Part shown: positions 38,452 to 51,374 of the stretch, piece by piece | Layout of the letters: each line of letters opens with the position of its first letter | Numbering within the stretch: position 1 is the stretch's first letter | Assembly: GCA_947034895.1 (NCBI GenBank) | Contig: OX344763.1 | Coordinates: forward strand, 69,645,093 to 69,709,092 | Direction: 5' to 3' | From: Rhytidiadelphus loreus | Taxonomy: Eukaryota > Streptophyta > Bryopsida > Hypnales > Hylocomiaceae | DNA length: 64,000 nucleotides | Translations under genes and position numbers: made by a program | The notes under the pieces: generated by a model | Seen by the model: the letters and a program-made list of their open reading frames with translations, nothing else | Database searches by the model: none | Told to the model about the DNA's origin: nothing

Positions 38452-38774
38452 CCAAACTTGCATATCCTTTCGAATACATGACTTTAGGAATAAATGCAAC
38501 TTGCACAAACATGTTTTAGCATCTTCTTTACGTGAATTTTCGTGACATTATATTTTCCTGACAGTCATTAACGTACAGGTCAAAAAAGTTGCCTCAATTT
38601 TTAGTTTCACGCACACAATCATTCAAAGTAACCACCCAACCTTGCATATTGTTTGGAATGCATGAGTTTAGGAATAAATGCAACTTGTACAAACATGTTT
38701 TACCATCTTCTTTACGTGAATTTTCGTGATATTATATTTTGTTGGACAGTCATTAAAGTACAGGGCAAGAACGT

Positions 38775-41700
38775 TGCCTCAATTTTTAGTTTCACGCACA
38801 AAATCATTCAAAGTGACCACCCAAACTTGCATATCCTTTCGAATACATGAGTTTAGGAATAAATGCAACTTGCACAAACATGTTTTAGAATCTTCTTTAC
38901 GTGAATTTTCTTGACATTATATTTTCCTGACAGTCATTAACGTACAGGTCAAGAAAGTTGCCTCAATTTTTAGTTTCACGCACAAAATCATTCAAAGTAA
39001 CCACCCAAACTTGCATATCCTTTCGAATACATGACTTTAGGAATAAATGCAACTTGCACAAACATGTTTTAGCATCTTCTTTACGTGAATTTTCGTGACA
39101 TTATATTTTTCTGACAGTCATTAAAGTACAGGGCAAGAACGTTGCCTCAATTTTTAGTTTCACCCACAAAATCATTCAAAGTGACCACCCAAACGTGCAT
39201 ATTGTTTGGAATGCATGAGTTTAGGAATAAATGCAACTTGCACAAACATGTTTTACCATCTTCTTTACGTGAATTCTCGTGACATTATATTTTTCTGACA
39301 GTCATTAAAGTACAGGGCAAGAACGTTGCCTCAATTTTTAGTTTCACCCACGAAATCATTCAAAGTGACCACCCAAACCTGCATATGCTTTGGAATGCAT
39401 GACTTTAGGAATAAATGCAACTTGCACAAACATGTTTTACCATCTTCTTTACGTGAATTCTCGTGACATTATATTTTCTTGGACAGTCATTAACGTACAG
39501 GGCAAGAACGTTGCCTCAATTTTTAGTTTCACGCACAAAATCATTCAAAGCGACCACCCAAACCTACATATCCTTTTGCATGCATGACTTTAGGAAGGAA
39601 TGCAACTTGCACAAACATATTTTACCATCTTCTTTACGTGAATTCTCGTGACATTATATTTTCTTGGACAGTCATTAACGTACAGGGCAAGAATGTTGCC
39701 TCAATTTTTAGTTTCACGCACAAATTCATTCAAAGTGACCACCCAAACGTGCATATCCTTTTGCATGCATGAGTTTACGAATAAATGCAACTTGCACAAA
39801 TATGTTTTACCATCTTCTTTACGTGAATTTTCGTGACATTATATTTTGTTGGACAGTCATTAACGTACAGGGCAAGAACGTTGCCTCAATTTGTAGTTTC
39901 ACGCACAAAATCATTCAAAGTGACCACCCAAACCTGCATATTGTTTTGAATGCATGAGTTTAGGAATAAATGCAACTTGCACAAACATGTTTTACCATCT
40001 TCTTTACGTGAATATCGTGACATTATATTTTTCTGACAGTCATTAAAGTATTTGGCAAGAACATTGCCTCAATTTTTAGTTTCATCCACAAAAACATTCA
40101 AAGTGACCACCCAAACCTGCATATTGTTTTGAATGCATGAGTTTAGGAATAAATGCAACTTGCACAAACATGTTTTACCATCTTCTTTACGTGAATATCG
40201 TGACATTATATTTTTCTGACAGTCATTAAAGTATTTGGCAAGAACATTGCCTCAATTTTTAGTTTCATCCACAAAAACATTCAAAGTGACCACCCATACC
40301 TGCATATCCTTTTGCATGCATGACTTTAGGAATAAATGCAAATTGCACAAACATGTTTTAGCATCTTCTTTACGTGAATTTTCGTGACATTATATTTTGT
40401 TGGACAGTCATTAACGTACAGGGCAAGAACATTGCCTCAATTTTTAGTTTCATCCACAAGAACATTCAAAGTGACCACCCAAACCTGCATATCCTTTTGC
40501 ATGCATGAGTTTAGGAATAAATGCAACTTGCACAAACATGTTTTACCATCTTCTTTACGTGAATTTCCGTGACATTATATTTTGTCGGACAGTCATTAAC
40601 GTACAGGGCAAGAACGTTGCCCCAATTTTTCGTTTCACGCACAAAATCATTCAAAGTGACCACCCAAACGTGCATATCCTTGTGCATGCATGACTTTAGG
40701 AATAAATGCAACTTGCACAAACATGTTTTACCATCTTCTTTACGTAAATTTCCGTGACATTATATTTTGTCGGACAGTCATTAACGTACAGGGCAAGAAC
40801 GTTGCCCCAATTTTTCGTTTCACGCACAAAATCATTCAAAGTGACCACCCAAACGTGCATATCCTTGTGCATGCATGACTTTAGGAATAAATGCAACTTG
40901 CACAAACATGTTTTACCATCTTCTTTACGTAAATTTCCGTGACATTATATTTTGTCGGACTGTCATTAACGTACAGGGCAAGAACGTTGCCCCAATTTTT
41001 AGTTTCACGCACAAAATCATTCAAAGTGACCACCCAAACGTGCATATCCTTGTGCATGCATGACTTTAGGAAGGAATGCAACTGGCACAAACATGTTTTA
41101 CCATCTTCTTTACGTGAATTCTCGTGACATTATATTTTTCTGACAGTCATTAAAGTACAGGGCAAGAACGTTGCCCCAATTTTTAGTTTCACCCACAAAA
41201 TCATTCAACGTGACCACCCAAACCTGCATATTGTTTTGAATGCATGAGTTTAGGAATAAATGCAACTTGCACAAACATGTTTTAGCATCTTCTTTACGTG
41301 AATTTTCGTGACATTATATTTTCCTGACAGTCATTAACGTACAGGTCAAGAAAATTGCCTCAATTTTTAGTTTCACGCACAAAATCAGTCAAAGTGACCA
41401 CCCAAACCTGCATATCCTTTTGCATGCATGACTTTAGGAAGGAATGCAACTTGCACAAACATGTTTTACCATCTTCTTTACGTGAATATCGTGACATTAT
41501 ATTTTTCTGACAGTCATTAAAGTACATGGCAAGAACGTTGCCTCAATTTTTAGTTTCACCCACAAAATCATTCAAAGTGACCACCCAAACGTGCATATCC
41601 TTTTGTATGCATGACTTTAGGAATAAATGCAACTTGCACAAACATGTTTTAGCATCTTCTTTACGTGAATTTTCGTAACATTATACTTTGTTGGACAGTC

Positions 41701-42644
41701 ATTAACGTACAGGGCAAGAAAGTTCCCTCAATTTTTAGTTTCACGCACAAAATCATTCAAAGTAACCACCCAACCTTGCATATCCTTTTGCATGCATGAC
41801 TTTAGGAAGGAATGCAACTTGCACAAACATATTTTACCATCTTCTTTACGTGAATTCTCGTGACATTATATTTTCTTGGACAGTCATTAACGTACAGGGC
41901 AAGAACGTTGCCTCAATTTTTAGTTTCACGCACAAAATCATTCAAAGTGACCTCCCAAAGGTGCATATTGTTTTGAATGCATGAGTTTACGAATAAATGC
42001 AACTTGCACAAACATGATTTACCATCTTATTTACGTGAATATCGTGACATTATATTTTTCTGACAGTCATTAAAGTATATGGCAAGAACATTGCCTCAAT
42101 TTTTAGTTTCACGCACAAAATCATTCAAAGTGACCACCCAAACTTGCATATCCTTTTGCATGCATGACTTTAGGAAGGAATGCAACTTGCACAAACATGT
42201 TTTACCATCTCCTTTACGTGAATTCTCGTGACATTATATTTTTCTGACAGTCATTAAAGTACAGGGCAAGAACGTTGCCTCAATTTTTAGTTTCACCCAC
42301 AAAAACATTCAAAGTGACCACCCAAACCTGCATATCCTTTTGCATGCATGACTTTAGGAATAAATGCAACTTGCACAAACATATTATACCATCTTCTTTA
42401 CGTGAATTCTCGTGACATTATATTTTCTTGGACAGTCATTAACGTACAGGGCAAGAACGTTGCCTCAATTTTTAGTTTCACGCACAAAATCATTCAAAGT
42501 GACCACCCAAACCTGCATATCCTTTTGCATGCATGATTTTAAAAAGGAATGCAACTTGCACAAACATGTTTTACCATCTTCTTTACGTGAATTCTCGTGA
42601 CATTATATTTTTCTGACAGTCATTAAAGTACAGGGCAAGAACGT
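38775..42644. repeat. ~21-mer segmental duplication, copy 1 (3870 bp)
   Basis: This region and 42645-46330 are adjacent copies of one large unit. Matches at +3870 include TTTTCTTGACATT (38906), ATGCTTTGGAATGC, AGCGACCACCC, CAATTTGTAG and GTATTTGGCAAG. Past 41060 the offset becomes 3314, because three type A monomers (40505-41059) are present only in copy 1. Later markers are ACTGGCAC (41081), TTTTGTATGC and CCAAAGGTGC. Confidence 0.78.
40505..41059. repeat. Block I type A trio inside Block II
   Basis: Three 185-bp monomers at 40505, 40690 and 40875 carry TTCCGTGAC, GTCGGACAG or GTCGGACTGTC, GTTGCCCC, TTTTTCG and CCTTGTGCATGC. These are Block I type A states. The first matches the monomer at 15423 throughout by eye, including the following ACGTAAATTTCC. 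The third carries GGACTGTC like 15608. The trio is absent from the paired copy near 44370. Confidence 0.82.
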
Positions 42645-45600
42645 TGCCTCAATTTTTAGTTTCACGCACAAAATCATTCAAAGTGACCACCCAAACTTGC
42701 ATATCCTTTCGAATACATGAGTTTAGGAATAAATGCAACTTGCACAAACATGTTTTAGCATCTTCTTTACGTGAATTTTCTTGACATTATATTTTCCTGA
42801 CAGTCATTAACGTACAGGTCAAGAAAGTTGCCTCAATTTTTAGTTTCACGCACAAAATCATTCAAAGTAACCACCCAAACTTGCATATCCTTTCGAATAC
42901 ATGACTTTAGGAATAAATGCAACTTGCACAAACATGTTTTAGCATCTTCTTTACGTGAATTTTCGTGACATTATATTTTTCTGACAGTCATTAAAGTACA
43001 GGGCAAGAACGTTGCCTCAATTTTTAGTTTCACCCACAAAATCATTCAAAGTGACCACCCAAACGTGCATATTGTTTGGAATGCATGAGTTTAGGAATAA
43101 ATGCAACTTGCACAAACATGTTTTACCATCTTCTTTACGTGAATTCTCGTGACATTATATTTTTCTGACAGTCATTAAAGTACAGGGCAAGAACGTTGCC
43201 TCAATTTTTAGTTTCACCCACGAAATCATTCAAAGTGACCACCCAAACCTGCATATGCTTTGGAATGCATGACTTTAGGAATAAATGCAACTTGCACAAA
43301 TATGTTTTACCATCTTCTTTACGTGAATTCTCGTGACATTATATTTTCTTGGACAGTCATTAACGTACAGGGCAAGAACGTTGCCTCAATTTTTAGTTTC
43401 ACGCACAAAATCATTCAAAGCGACCACCCAAACCTACATATCCTTTTGCATGCATGACTTTAGGAAGGAATGCAACTTGCACAAACATATTTTACCATCT
43501 TCTTTACGTGAATTCTCGTGACATTATATTTTCTTGGACAGTCATTAACGTACAGGGCAAGAATGTTGCCTCAATTTTTAGTTTCACGCACAAATTCATT
43601 CAAAGTGACCACCCAAACGTGCATATCCTTTTGCATGCATGAGTTTACGAATAAATGCAACTTGCACAAATATGTTTTACCATCTTCTTTACGTGAATTT
43701 TCGTGACATTATATTTTGTTGGACAGTCATTAACGTACAGGGCAAGAACGTTGCCTCAATTTGTAGTTTCACGCACAAAATCATTCAAAGTGACCACCCA
43801 AACCTGCATATTGTTTTGAATGCATGAGTTTAGGAATAAATGCAACTTGCACAAACATGTTTTACCATCTTCTTTACGTGAATATCGTGACATTATATTT
43901 TTCTGACAGTCATTAAAGTATTTGGCAAGAACATTGCCTCAATTTTTAGTTTCATCCACAAAAACATTCAAAGTGACCACCCAAACCTGCATATTGTTTT
44001 GAATGCATGAGTTTAGGAATAAATGCAACTTGCACAAACATGTTTTACCATCTTCTTTACGTGAATATCGTGACATTATATTTTTCTGACAGTCATTAAA
44101 GTATTTGGCAAGAACATTGCCTCAATTTTTAGTTTCATCCACAAAAACATTCAAAGTGACCACCCAAACCTGCATATCCTTTTGCATGCATGACTTTAGG
44201 AATAAATGCAAATTGCACAAACATGTTTTAGCATCTTCTTTACGTGAATTTTCGTGACATTATATTTTTCTGACAGTCATTAACGTACAGGGCAAGAACA
44301 TTGCCTCAATTTTTAGTTTCATCCACAAGAACATTCAAAGTGACCACCCAAACCTGCATATCCTTTTGCATGCATGACTTTAGGAAGGAATGCAACTGGC
44401 ACAAACATGTTTTACCATCTTCTTTACGTGAATTCTCGTGACATTATATTTTTCTGACAGTCATTAAAGTACAGGGCAAGAACGTTGCCCCAATTTTTAG
44501 TTTCACCCACAAAATCATTCAACGTGACCACCCAAACCTGCATATTGTTTTGAATGCATGAGTTTAGGAATAAATGCAACTTGCACAAACATGTTTTACC
44601 ATCTTCTTTACGTGAATTTTCGTGACATTATATTTTCCTGACAGTCATTAACGTACAGGTCAAGAAAATTGCCTCAATTTTTAGTTTCACGCACAAAATC
44701 AGTCAAAGTGACCACCCAAACCTGCATATCCTTTTGCATGCATGACTTTAGGAAGGAATGCAACTTGCACAAACATGTTTTACCATCTTCTTTACGTGAA
44801 TATCGTGACATTATATTTTTCTGACAGTCATTAAAGTACATGGCAAGAACGTTGCCTCAATTTTTAGTTTCACCCACAAAATCATTCAAAGTGACCACCC
44901 AAACGTGCATATCCTTTTGTATGCATGACTTTAGGAATAAATGCAACTTGCACAAACATGTTTTAGCATCTTCTTTACGTGAATTTTCGTAACATTATAC
45001 TTTGTTGGACAGTCATTAACGTACAGGGCAAGAAAGTTCCCTCAATTTTTAGTTTCACGCACAAAATCATTCAAAGTAACCACCCAACCTTGCATATCCT
45101 TTTGCATGCATGACTTTAGGAAGGAATGCAACTTGCACAAACATATTTTACCATCTTCTTTACGTGAATTCTCGTGACATTATATTTTCTTGGACAGTCA
45201 TTAACGTACAGGGCAAGAACGTTGCCTCAATTTTTAGTTTCACGCACAAAATCATTCAAAGTGACCACCCAAAGGTGCATATTGTTTTGAATGCATGAGT
45301 TTACGAATAAATGCAACTTGCACAAACATGATTTACCATCTTATTTACGTGAATATCGTGACATTATATTTTTCTGACAGTCATTAAAGTATATGGCAAG
45401 AACATTGCCTCAATTTTTAGTTTCACGCACAAAATCATTCAAAGTGACCACCCAAACTTGCATATCCTTTTGCATGCATGACTTTAGGAAGGAATGCAAC
45501 TTGCACAAACATGTTTTACCATCTCCTTTACGTGAATTCTCGTGACATTATATTTTTCTGACAGTCATTAAAGTACAGGGCAAGAACGTTGCCTCAATTT

Positions 45601-46330
45601 TTAGTTTCACCCACAAAAACATTCAAAGTGACCACCCAAACGTGCATATTGTTTTGAATGCATGAGTTTAGGAATAAATGCAACTTGCACAAACATGTTT
45701 TACCATCTTCTTTACGTGAATATCGTAACATTATATTCTTCTGACAGTCATTAAAGTACATGGCAAGAACATTGCCTCAATTTTTAGTTTCACCCACGAA
45801 ATCATTCAAAGTGACCATCCAAACCTGCATATGCTTTGGAATGCATGACTTTAGGAATAAATGCAACTTGCACAAACATGTTTTAGCATCTTCTTTACGT
45901 GAATTTTCGTAACATTATACTTTGTTGGATAGTCATTAACGTACAGGGCAAGAACATTGCCTCAATTTTTAGTTTCATCCACAAAAACATTCAAAGTGAC
46001 CACCCAAACCTGCATATCCTTTTGCATGCATGACTTTAGGAATAAATGCAACTTGCACAAACATATTATACCATCTTCTTTACGTGAATTCTCGTGACAT
46101 TATATTTTCTTGGACAGTCATTAACGTACAGGGCAAGAACGTTGCCTCAATTTTTAGTTTCACGCACAAAATCATTCAAAGTGACCACCCAAACCTGCAT
46201 ATCCTTTTGCATGCATGATTTTAAAAAGGAATGCAACTTGCACAAACATGTTTTACCATCTTCTTTACGTGAATTCTCGTGACATTATATTTTTCTGACA
46301 GTCATTAAAGTACAGGGCAAGAACGTTGCC
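42645..46330. repeat. ~20-mer segmental duplication, copy 2
   Basis: This is the partner of 38775-42644. It lacks the type A trio but has two additional monomers at about 45.66-46.03 kb (GAATATCGTAAC, TATTCTTCTGAC; GTGACCATCC). The tail marker GATTTTAAAAAGGAATGC is at 46215 here and at 42533 in copy 1. Confidence 0.76.
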
Positions 46331-47688
46331 CCAATTTTTAGTTTCACCCACAAAATCATTCAAAGTGATCACCCAAACCTGCATATTGTTTTGAATGCAT
46401 GAGTTTAGGAATAAATGCAACTTGCACAAACATGTTTTACCATCTTCTTTACGTGAATTTTCGTGACATTATATTTTGTTGGACAGTCATTAACGTACAA
46501 GGCAAGAGCGTTGCCCCAATTTTTAGTTTCACGCACAAAATCATTCAAAGTGACCACCCAAACCTGCATATCCTTTTGCATGCATGACTTTAGGAAGGAA
46601 TGCAACTTGCACAAACATATTTTACCATCTTCTTTACGTGAATTCTCGTGACATTATATTTTTCTGACAGTCATTAAAGTACAGGGCAAGAACGTTGCCT
46701 CAATTTTTAGTTTCACCCACAAAAACATTCAAAGTGACCACCCAAACGTGCATATTGTTTGGAATGCATGAGTTTAGGAATAAATGCAACTTGCACAAAC
46801 ATGTTTTACCATCTTCTTTACGTGAATTCTCGTGCCATTATATTTTTCTGACAGTCATTAAAGTACAGGGCAAGAACGTTGCCTCTATTTTTAGTTTCAC
46901 CCACAAATAAATTCAAAGTGACCACCCAAACGTGCATATTGTTTTGAATGCATGAGTTCAGGAATAAATGCAACTTGCACAAACATGTTTTACCATCTTC
47001 TTTACGTGAATATCGTGACATTATATTTTTCTGACAGTCATTAAAGTACAGGGCAAGAACGTTGCCTCAATTTTTAGTTTCACCCACAAAAACATTCAAA
47101 GTGACCACCCAAACGTGCATATCCTTTTGCATGCAGGAATTTAGGAATAAATGCAAGTTGCACAAACATGTTTTACCATCTTCTTTACGTGAATTTTCGT
47201 GACATTATATTTTGTTGGACAGTCATTAACGGACAGGGCAAGAACGTTGCTCTAATTTTTAGTTTCACCCACAAAATCATTCAAAGTGACCACCCAAATG
47301 TGCATATCCTTTTGCATGCAGGAGTTTAGGAATAAATGCAAGTTGCACAAACATGTTTTACCATCTTCTTTAGGTTAATTTTCGTGACATTATATTTTGT
47401 TGGACAGTCATTAACGGACAGGGCAAGAACGTTGCCCTAATTTTTAGTTTCACCCACAAAATCATTCAAAGTGACCACCCAAATGTGCATATCCTTTTGC
47501 ATGCAGGAATTTAGGAATAAATTCAACTTGTACAAACATGTTTTACCATCTTCTTTACGTGAATTCTCGTGACAATATATTTTTCTACCAGTCATTAAAG
47601 TACAGGGCAAGAACGTTGCCTCAATTTTTAGATTCTCTCACAAAGTCATTCAAAGTGACCACCCAAACCTGCATATTCTTTTGCATGC
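45110..47688. repeat. 16-mer segmental duplication, copy 1
   Basis: It matches 48059-50636 at +2948/2949 bp. Markers are TATATGGCAAG, CATCTCCTTTACG, TATTCTTCTGAC, GTGACCATCC, GATTTTAAAAAGG, GGCAAGAGCGTTG and GCCTCTATTTTTAG. Point differences include GTGCCATTA (46832) and CAAATAAATTC (near 46905), both private to this copy. Confidence 0.78.
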
Positions 47689-48058
47689 ATGACTTTAGGA
47701 ATAAATGCAAGTTGCACAAACATGTTTTACCATCTTCTTTACGTTAATTTTCGTGACATTATATTTTGTTGGACAGTCATTAACGTACAGGGCAAGAACA
47801 TTGCCTCAATTTTTAGTTTCATCCACAAAAACATTCAAAGTGACCACGCAAACCTGCATATCCTTTTGCATGCATGACTTTAGGAATAAATGCAACTTGC
47901 ACAAACATATTTTACCATCTTCTTTACGTGAATTCTCGTGACATTATATTTTCTTGGACAGTCATTAACGTACAGGGCAAGAACGTTGCCTCAATTTTTA
48001 GTTTCACGCACAAAATCATTCAAAGTGACCACCCAAACCTGCATATCCTTTTGCATGC

Positions 48059-50636
48059 ATGACTTTAGGAAGGAATGCAACTTGCACAAACATATTTTAC
48101 CATCTTCTTTACGTGAATTCTCGTGACATTATATTTTCTTGGACAGTCATTAACGTACAGGGCAAGAACGTTGCCTCAATTTTTAGTTTCACGCACAAAA
48201 TCATTCAAAGTGACCACCCAAACGTGCATATTGTTTTGAATGCATGAGTTTACGAATAAATGCAACTTGCACAAACATGTTTTACCATCTTATTTACGTG
48301 AATATCGTGACATTATATTTTTCTGACAGTCATTAAAGTATATGGCAAGAACATTGCCTCAATTTTTAGTTTCACGCACAAAATCATTCAAAGTGACCAC
48401 CCAAACTTGCATATCCTTTTGCATGCATGACTTTAGGAAGGAATGCAACTTGCACAAACATGTTTTACCATCTCCTTTACGTGAATTCTCGTGACATTAT
48501 ATTTTTCTGACAGTCATTAAAGTACAGGGCAAGAACGTTGCCTCAATTTTTAGTTTCACCCACAAAAACATTCAAAGTGACCACCCAAACGTGCATATTG
48601 TTTTGAATGCATGAGTTTAGGAATAAATGCAACTTGCACAAACATGTTTTACCATCTTCTTTACGTGAATATCGTAACATTATATTCTTCTGACAGTCAT
48701 TAAAGTACATGGCAAGAACATTGCCTCAATTTTTAGTTTCACCCACGAAATCATTCAAAGTGACCATCCAAACCTGCATATGCTTTGGAATGCATGACTT
48801 TAGGAATAAATGCAACTTGCACAAACATGTTTTAGCATCTTCTTTACGTGAATTTTCGTAACATTATACTTTGTTGGACAGTCATTAACGTACAGGGCAA
48901 GAACATTGCCTCAATTTTTAGTTTCATCCACAAAAACATTCAAAGTGACCACCCAAACCTGCATATCCTTTTGCATGCATGACTTTAGGAATAAATGCAA
49001 CTTGCACAAACATATTATACCATCTTCTTTACGTGAATTCTCGTGACATTATATTTTGTTGGACAGTCATTAACGGACAGGGCAAGAACGTTGCCCCAAT
49101 TTTTAGTTTCACGCACAAAATCATTCAAAGTGACCACCCAAACCTGCATATCCTTGTGCATGCATGATTTTAAAAAGGAATGCAACTTGCACAAACATGT
49201 TTTACCATCTTCTTTACGTGAATTCTCGTGACATTATATTTTTCTGACAGTCATTAAAGTACAGGGCAAGAACGTTGCCCCAATTTTTAGTTTCACCCAC
49301 AAAATCATTCAAAGTGATCACCCAAACCTGCATATTGTTTTGAATGCATGAGTTTAGGAATAAATGCAACTTGCACAAACATGTTTTACCATCTTCTTTA
49401 CGTGAATTTTCGTGACATTATATTTTGTTGGACAGTCATTAACGTACAAGGCAAGAGCGTTGCCCCAATTTTTTGTTTCACGCACAAAATCATTCAAAGT
49501 GACGACCCAAACCTGCATATCCTTTTGCATGCATGACTTTAGGAAGGAATGCAACTTGCACAAACATATTTTACCATCTTCTTTACGTGAATTCTCGTGA
49601 CATTATATTTTTCTGACAGTCATTAAAGTACAGGGCAAGAACGTTGCCTCAATTTTTAGTTTCACCCACAAAAACATTCAAAGTGACCACCCAAACGTGC
49701 ATATTGTTTTGAATGCATGAGTTTAGGAATAAATGCAACTTGCACAAACATGTATTACCATCTTCTTTACGTGAATTCTCGTGACATTATATTTTTCTGA
49801 CAGTCATTAAAGTACAGGGCAAGAACGTTGCCTCTATTTTTAGTTTCACCCACAAAAACATTCAAAGTGACCACCCAAACGTGCATATTGTTTTGAATGC
49901 ATGAGTTCAGGAATAAATGCAACTTGCACAAACATGTTTTACCATCTTCTTTACGTGAATATCGTGACATTATATTTTTCTGACAGTCATTAAAGTACAG
50001 GGCAAGAACGTTGCCTCAATTTTTAGTTTCACCCACAAAAACATTCAAAGTGACCACCCAAACGTGCATATCCTTTCGAATACATGACTTTAGGAAGGAA
50101 TGCAACTTGCACAAACATGATTTACCATCTTCTTTACGTGAATTCTCGTGACATTATATTTTTCTGACAGACATTAAAGTACAGGGCAAGAACGTTGCCT
50201 CAATTTTTAGTTTCACACACAAAATCATTCAAAGTGACCACCCAAATGTGCATATCCTTTTGCATGCAGGAGTTTAGGAATAAATGCAAGTTGCACAAAC
50301 ATGTTTTACCATCTTCTTTACGTTAATTTTCGTGACATTATATTTTGTTGGACAGTCATTAACGGACAGGGCAAGAACGTTGCCCTAATTTTTAGTTTCA
50401 CCCACAAAATCATTCAAAGTGACCACCCAAATGTGCATATCCTTTTGCATGCAGGAATTTAGGAATAAATTCAACTTGTACAAACATGTTTTACCATCTT
50501 CTTTACGTGAATTCTCGTGACATTATATTTTTCTACCAGTCATTAAAGTACAGGGCAAGAACGTTGCCTCAATTTTTAGTTTCTCTCACAAAGTCATTCA
50601 AAGTGACCACCCAAATGTGCATATTCTTTTGCATGC
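48059..50636. repeat. 16-mer segmental duplication, copy 2
   Basis: This is the partner of 45110-47688. Differences include TTGTTGG and GACAGGGC at 49059-49085 where copy 1 has TCTTGG, and TTTTTTGTTTC near 49470. Its first monomers also correspond to 41796 onward, so this stretch exists in three related versions. Confidence 0.77.
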
Positions 50637-51374
50637 ATGAGTATAGGAATAAATGCAAGTTGCACAAACATGTTTTACCATCTTCTTTACGTTAATTTTC
50701 GTGACATTATATTTTGTTGGACAGTCATTAACGTACAGGGCAAGAACGTTGCCCCAATTTTTAGTTTCACCCACAAAATCATTCAAAGTGACCACCCAAA
50801 TGTGCATATCCTTTTGCATGCAGGAATTTAGGAATAAATGCAACTTGTACAAACATTTTTTACCATCTTCTTTACGTGAATTCTCGTGACATTATATTTT
50901 TCTACCAGTCATTAAAGTACAGGGCAAGAACGTTGCCTCAATTTTTAGTTTCTCTCACAAAGTCATTCAAAGTGACCACCCAAACCTGCATATTCTTTTG
51001 CATGCATGAGTATAGGAATAAATGCAAGTTGCACAAACATGTTTTACCATCTTCTTTACGTTAATTTTCGTGACATTATATTATGTTGGACAGTCATTAA
51101 CGTACAGGGCAAGAACGTTGCCCCAATTTTTAGTTTCACCCACAAAATCATTCAAAGTGACCACCCAAATGTGCATATCCTTTTGCATGCAGGAATTTAG
51201 GAATAAATGCAACTTGTACAAACATGTTTTACCACCTTCGTTACGTGAATTCTCGTGACATTATATTTTTCTACCAGTCATTAAAGTACAGGGCAAGAAC
51301 GTTGCCTCAATTTTTAGTTTCACGCACAAAATCATTCAAAGTGACCACCCAAACCTGCATATCCTAGAGCATGC
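50268..51374. repeat. 369-bp dimer x 3
   Basis: A 185-bp monomer with ACGTTAATTTTCG and TTGTTGG (50268, 50637, 51006) alternates with a 184-bp monomer with GAATTCTCG and TTCTACCAGTC (50453, 50822, 51191). The second and third first-monomers share GAGTATAGG. The AAGTTGC and CTTGTAC states also alternate. A less regular version lies at about 47.3-47.9 kb. Confidence 0.76.
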
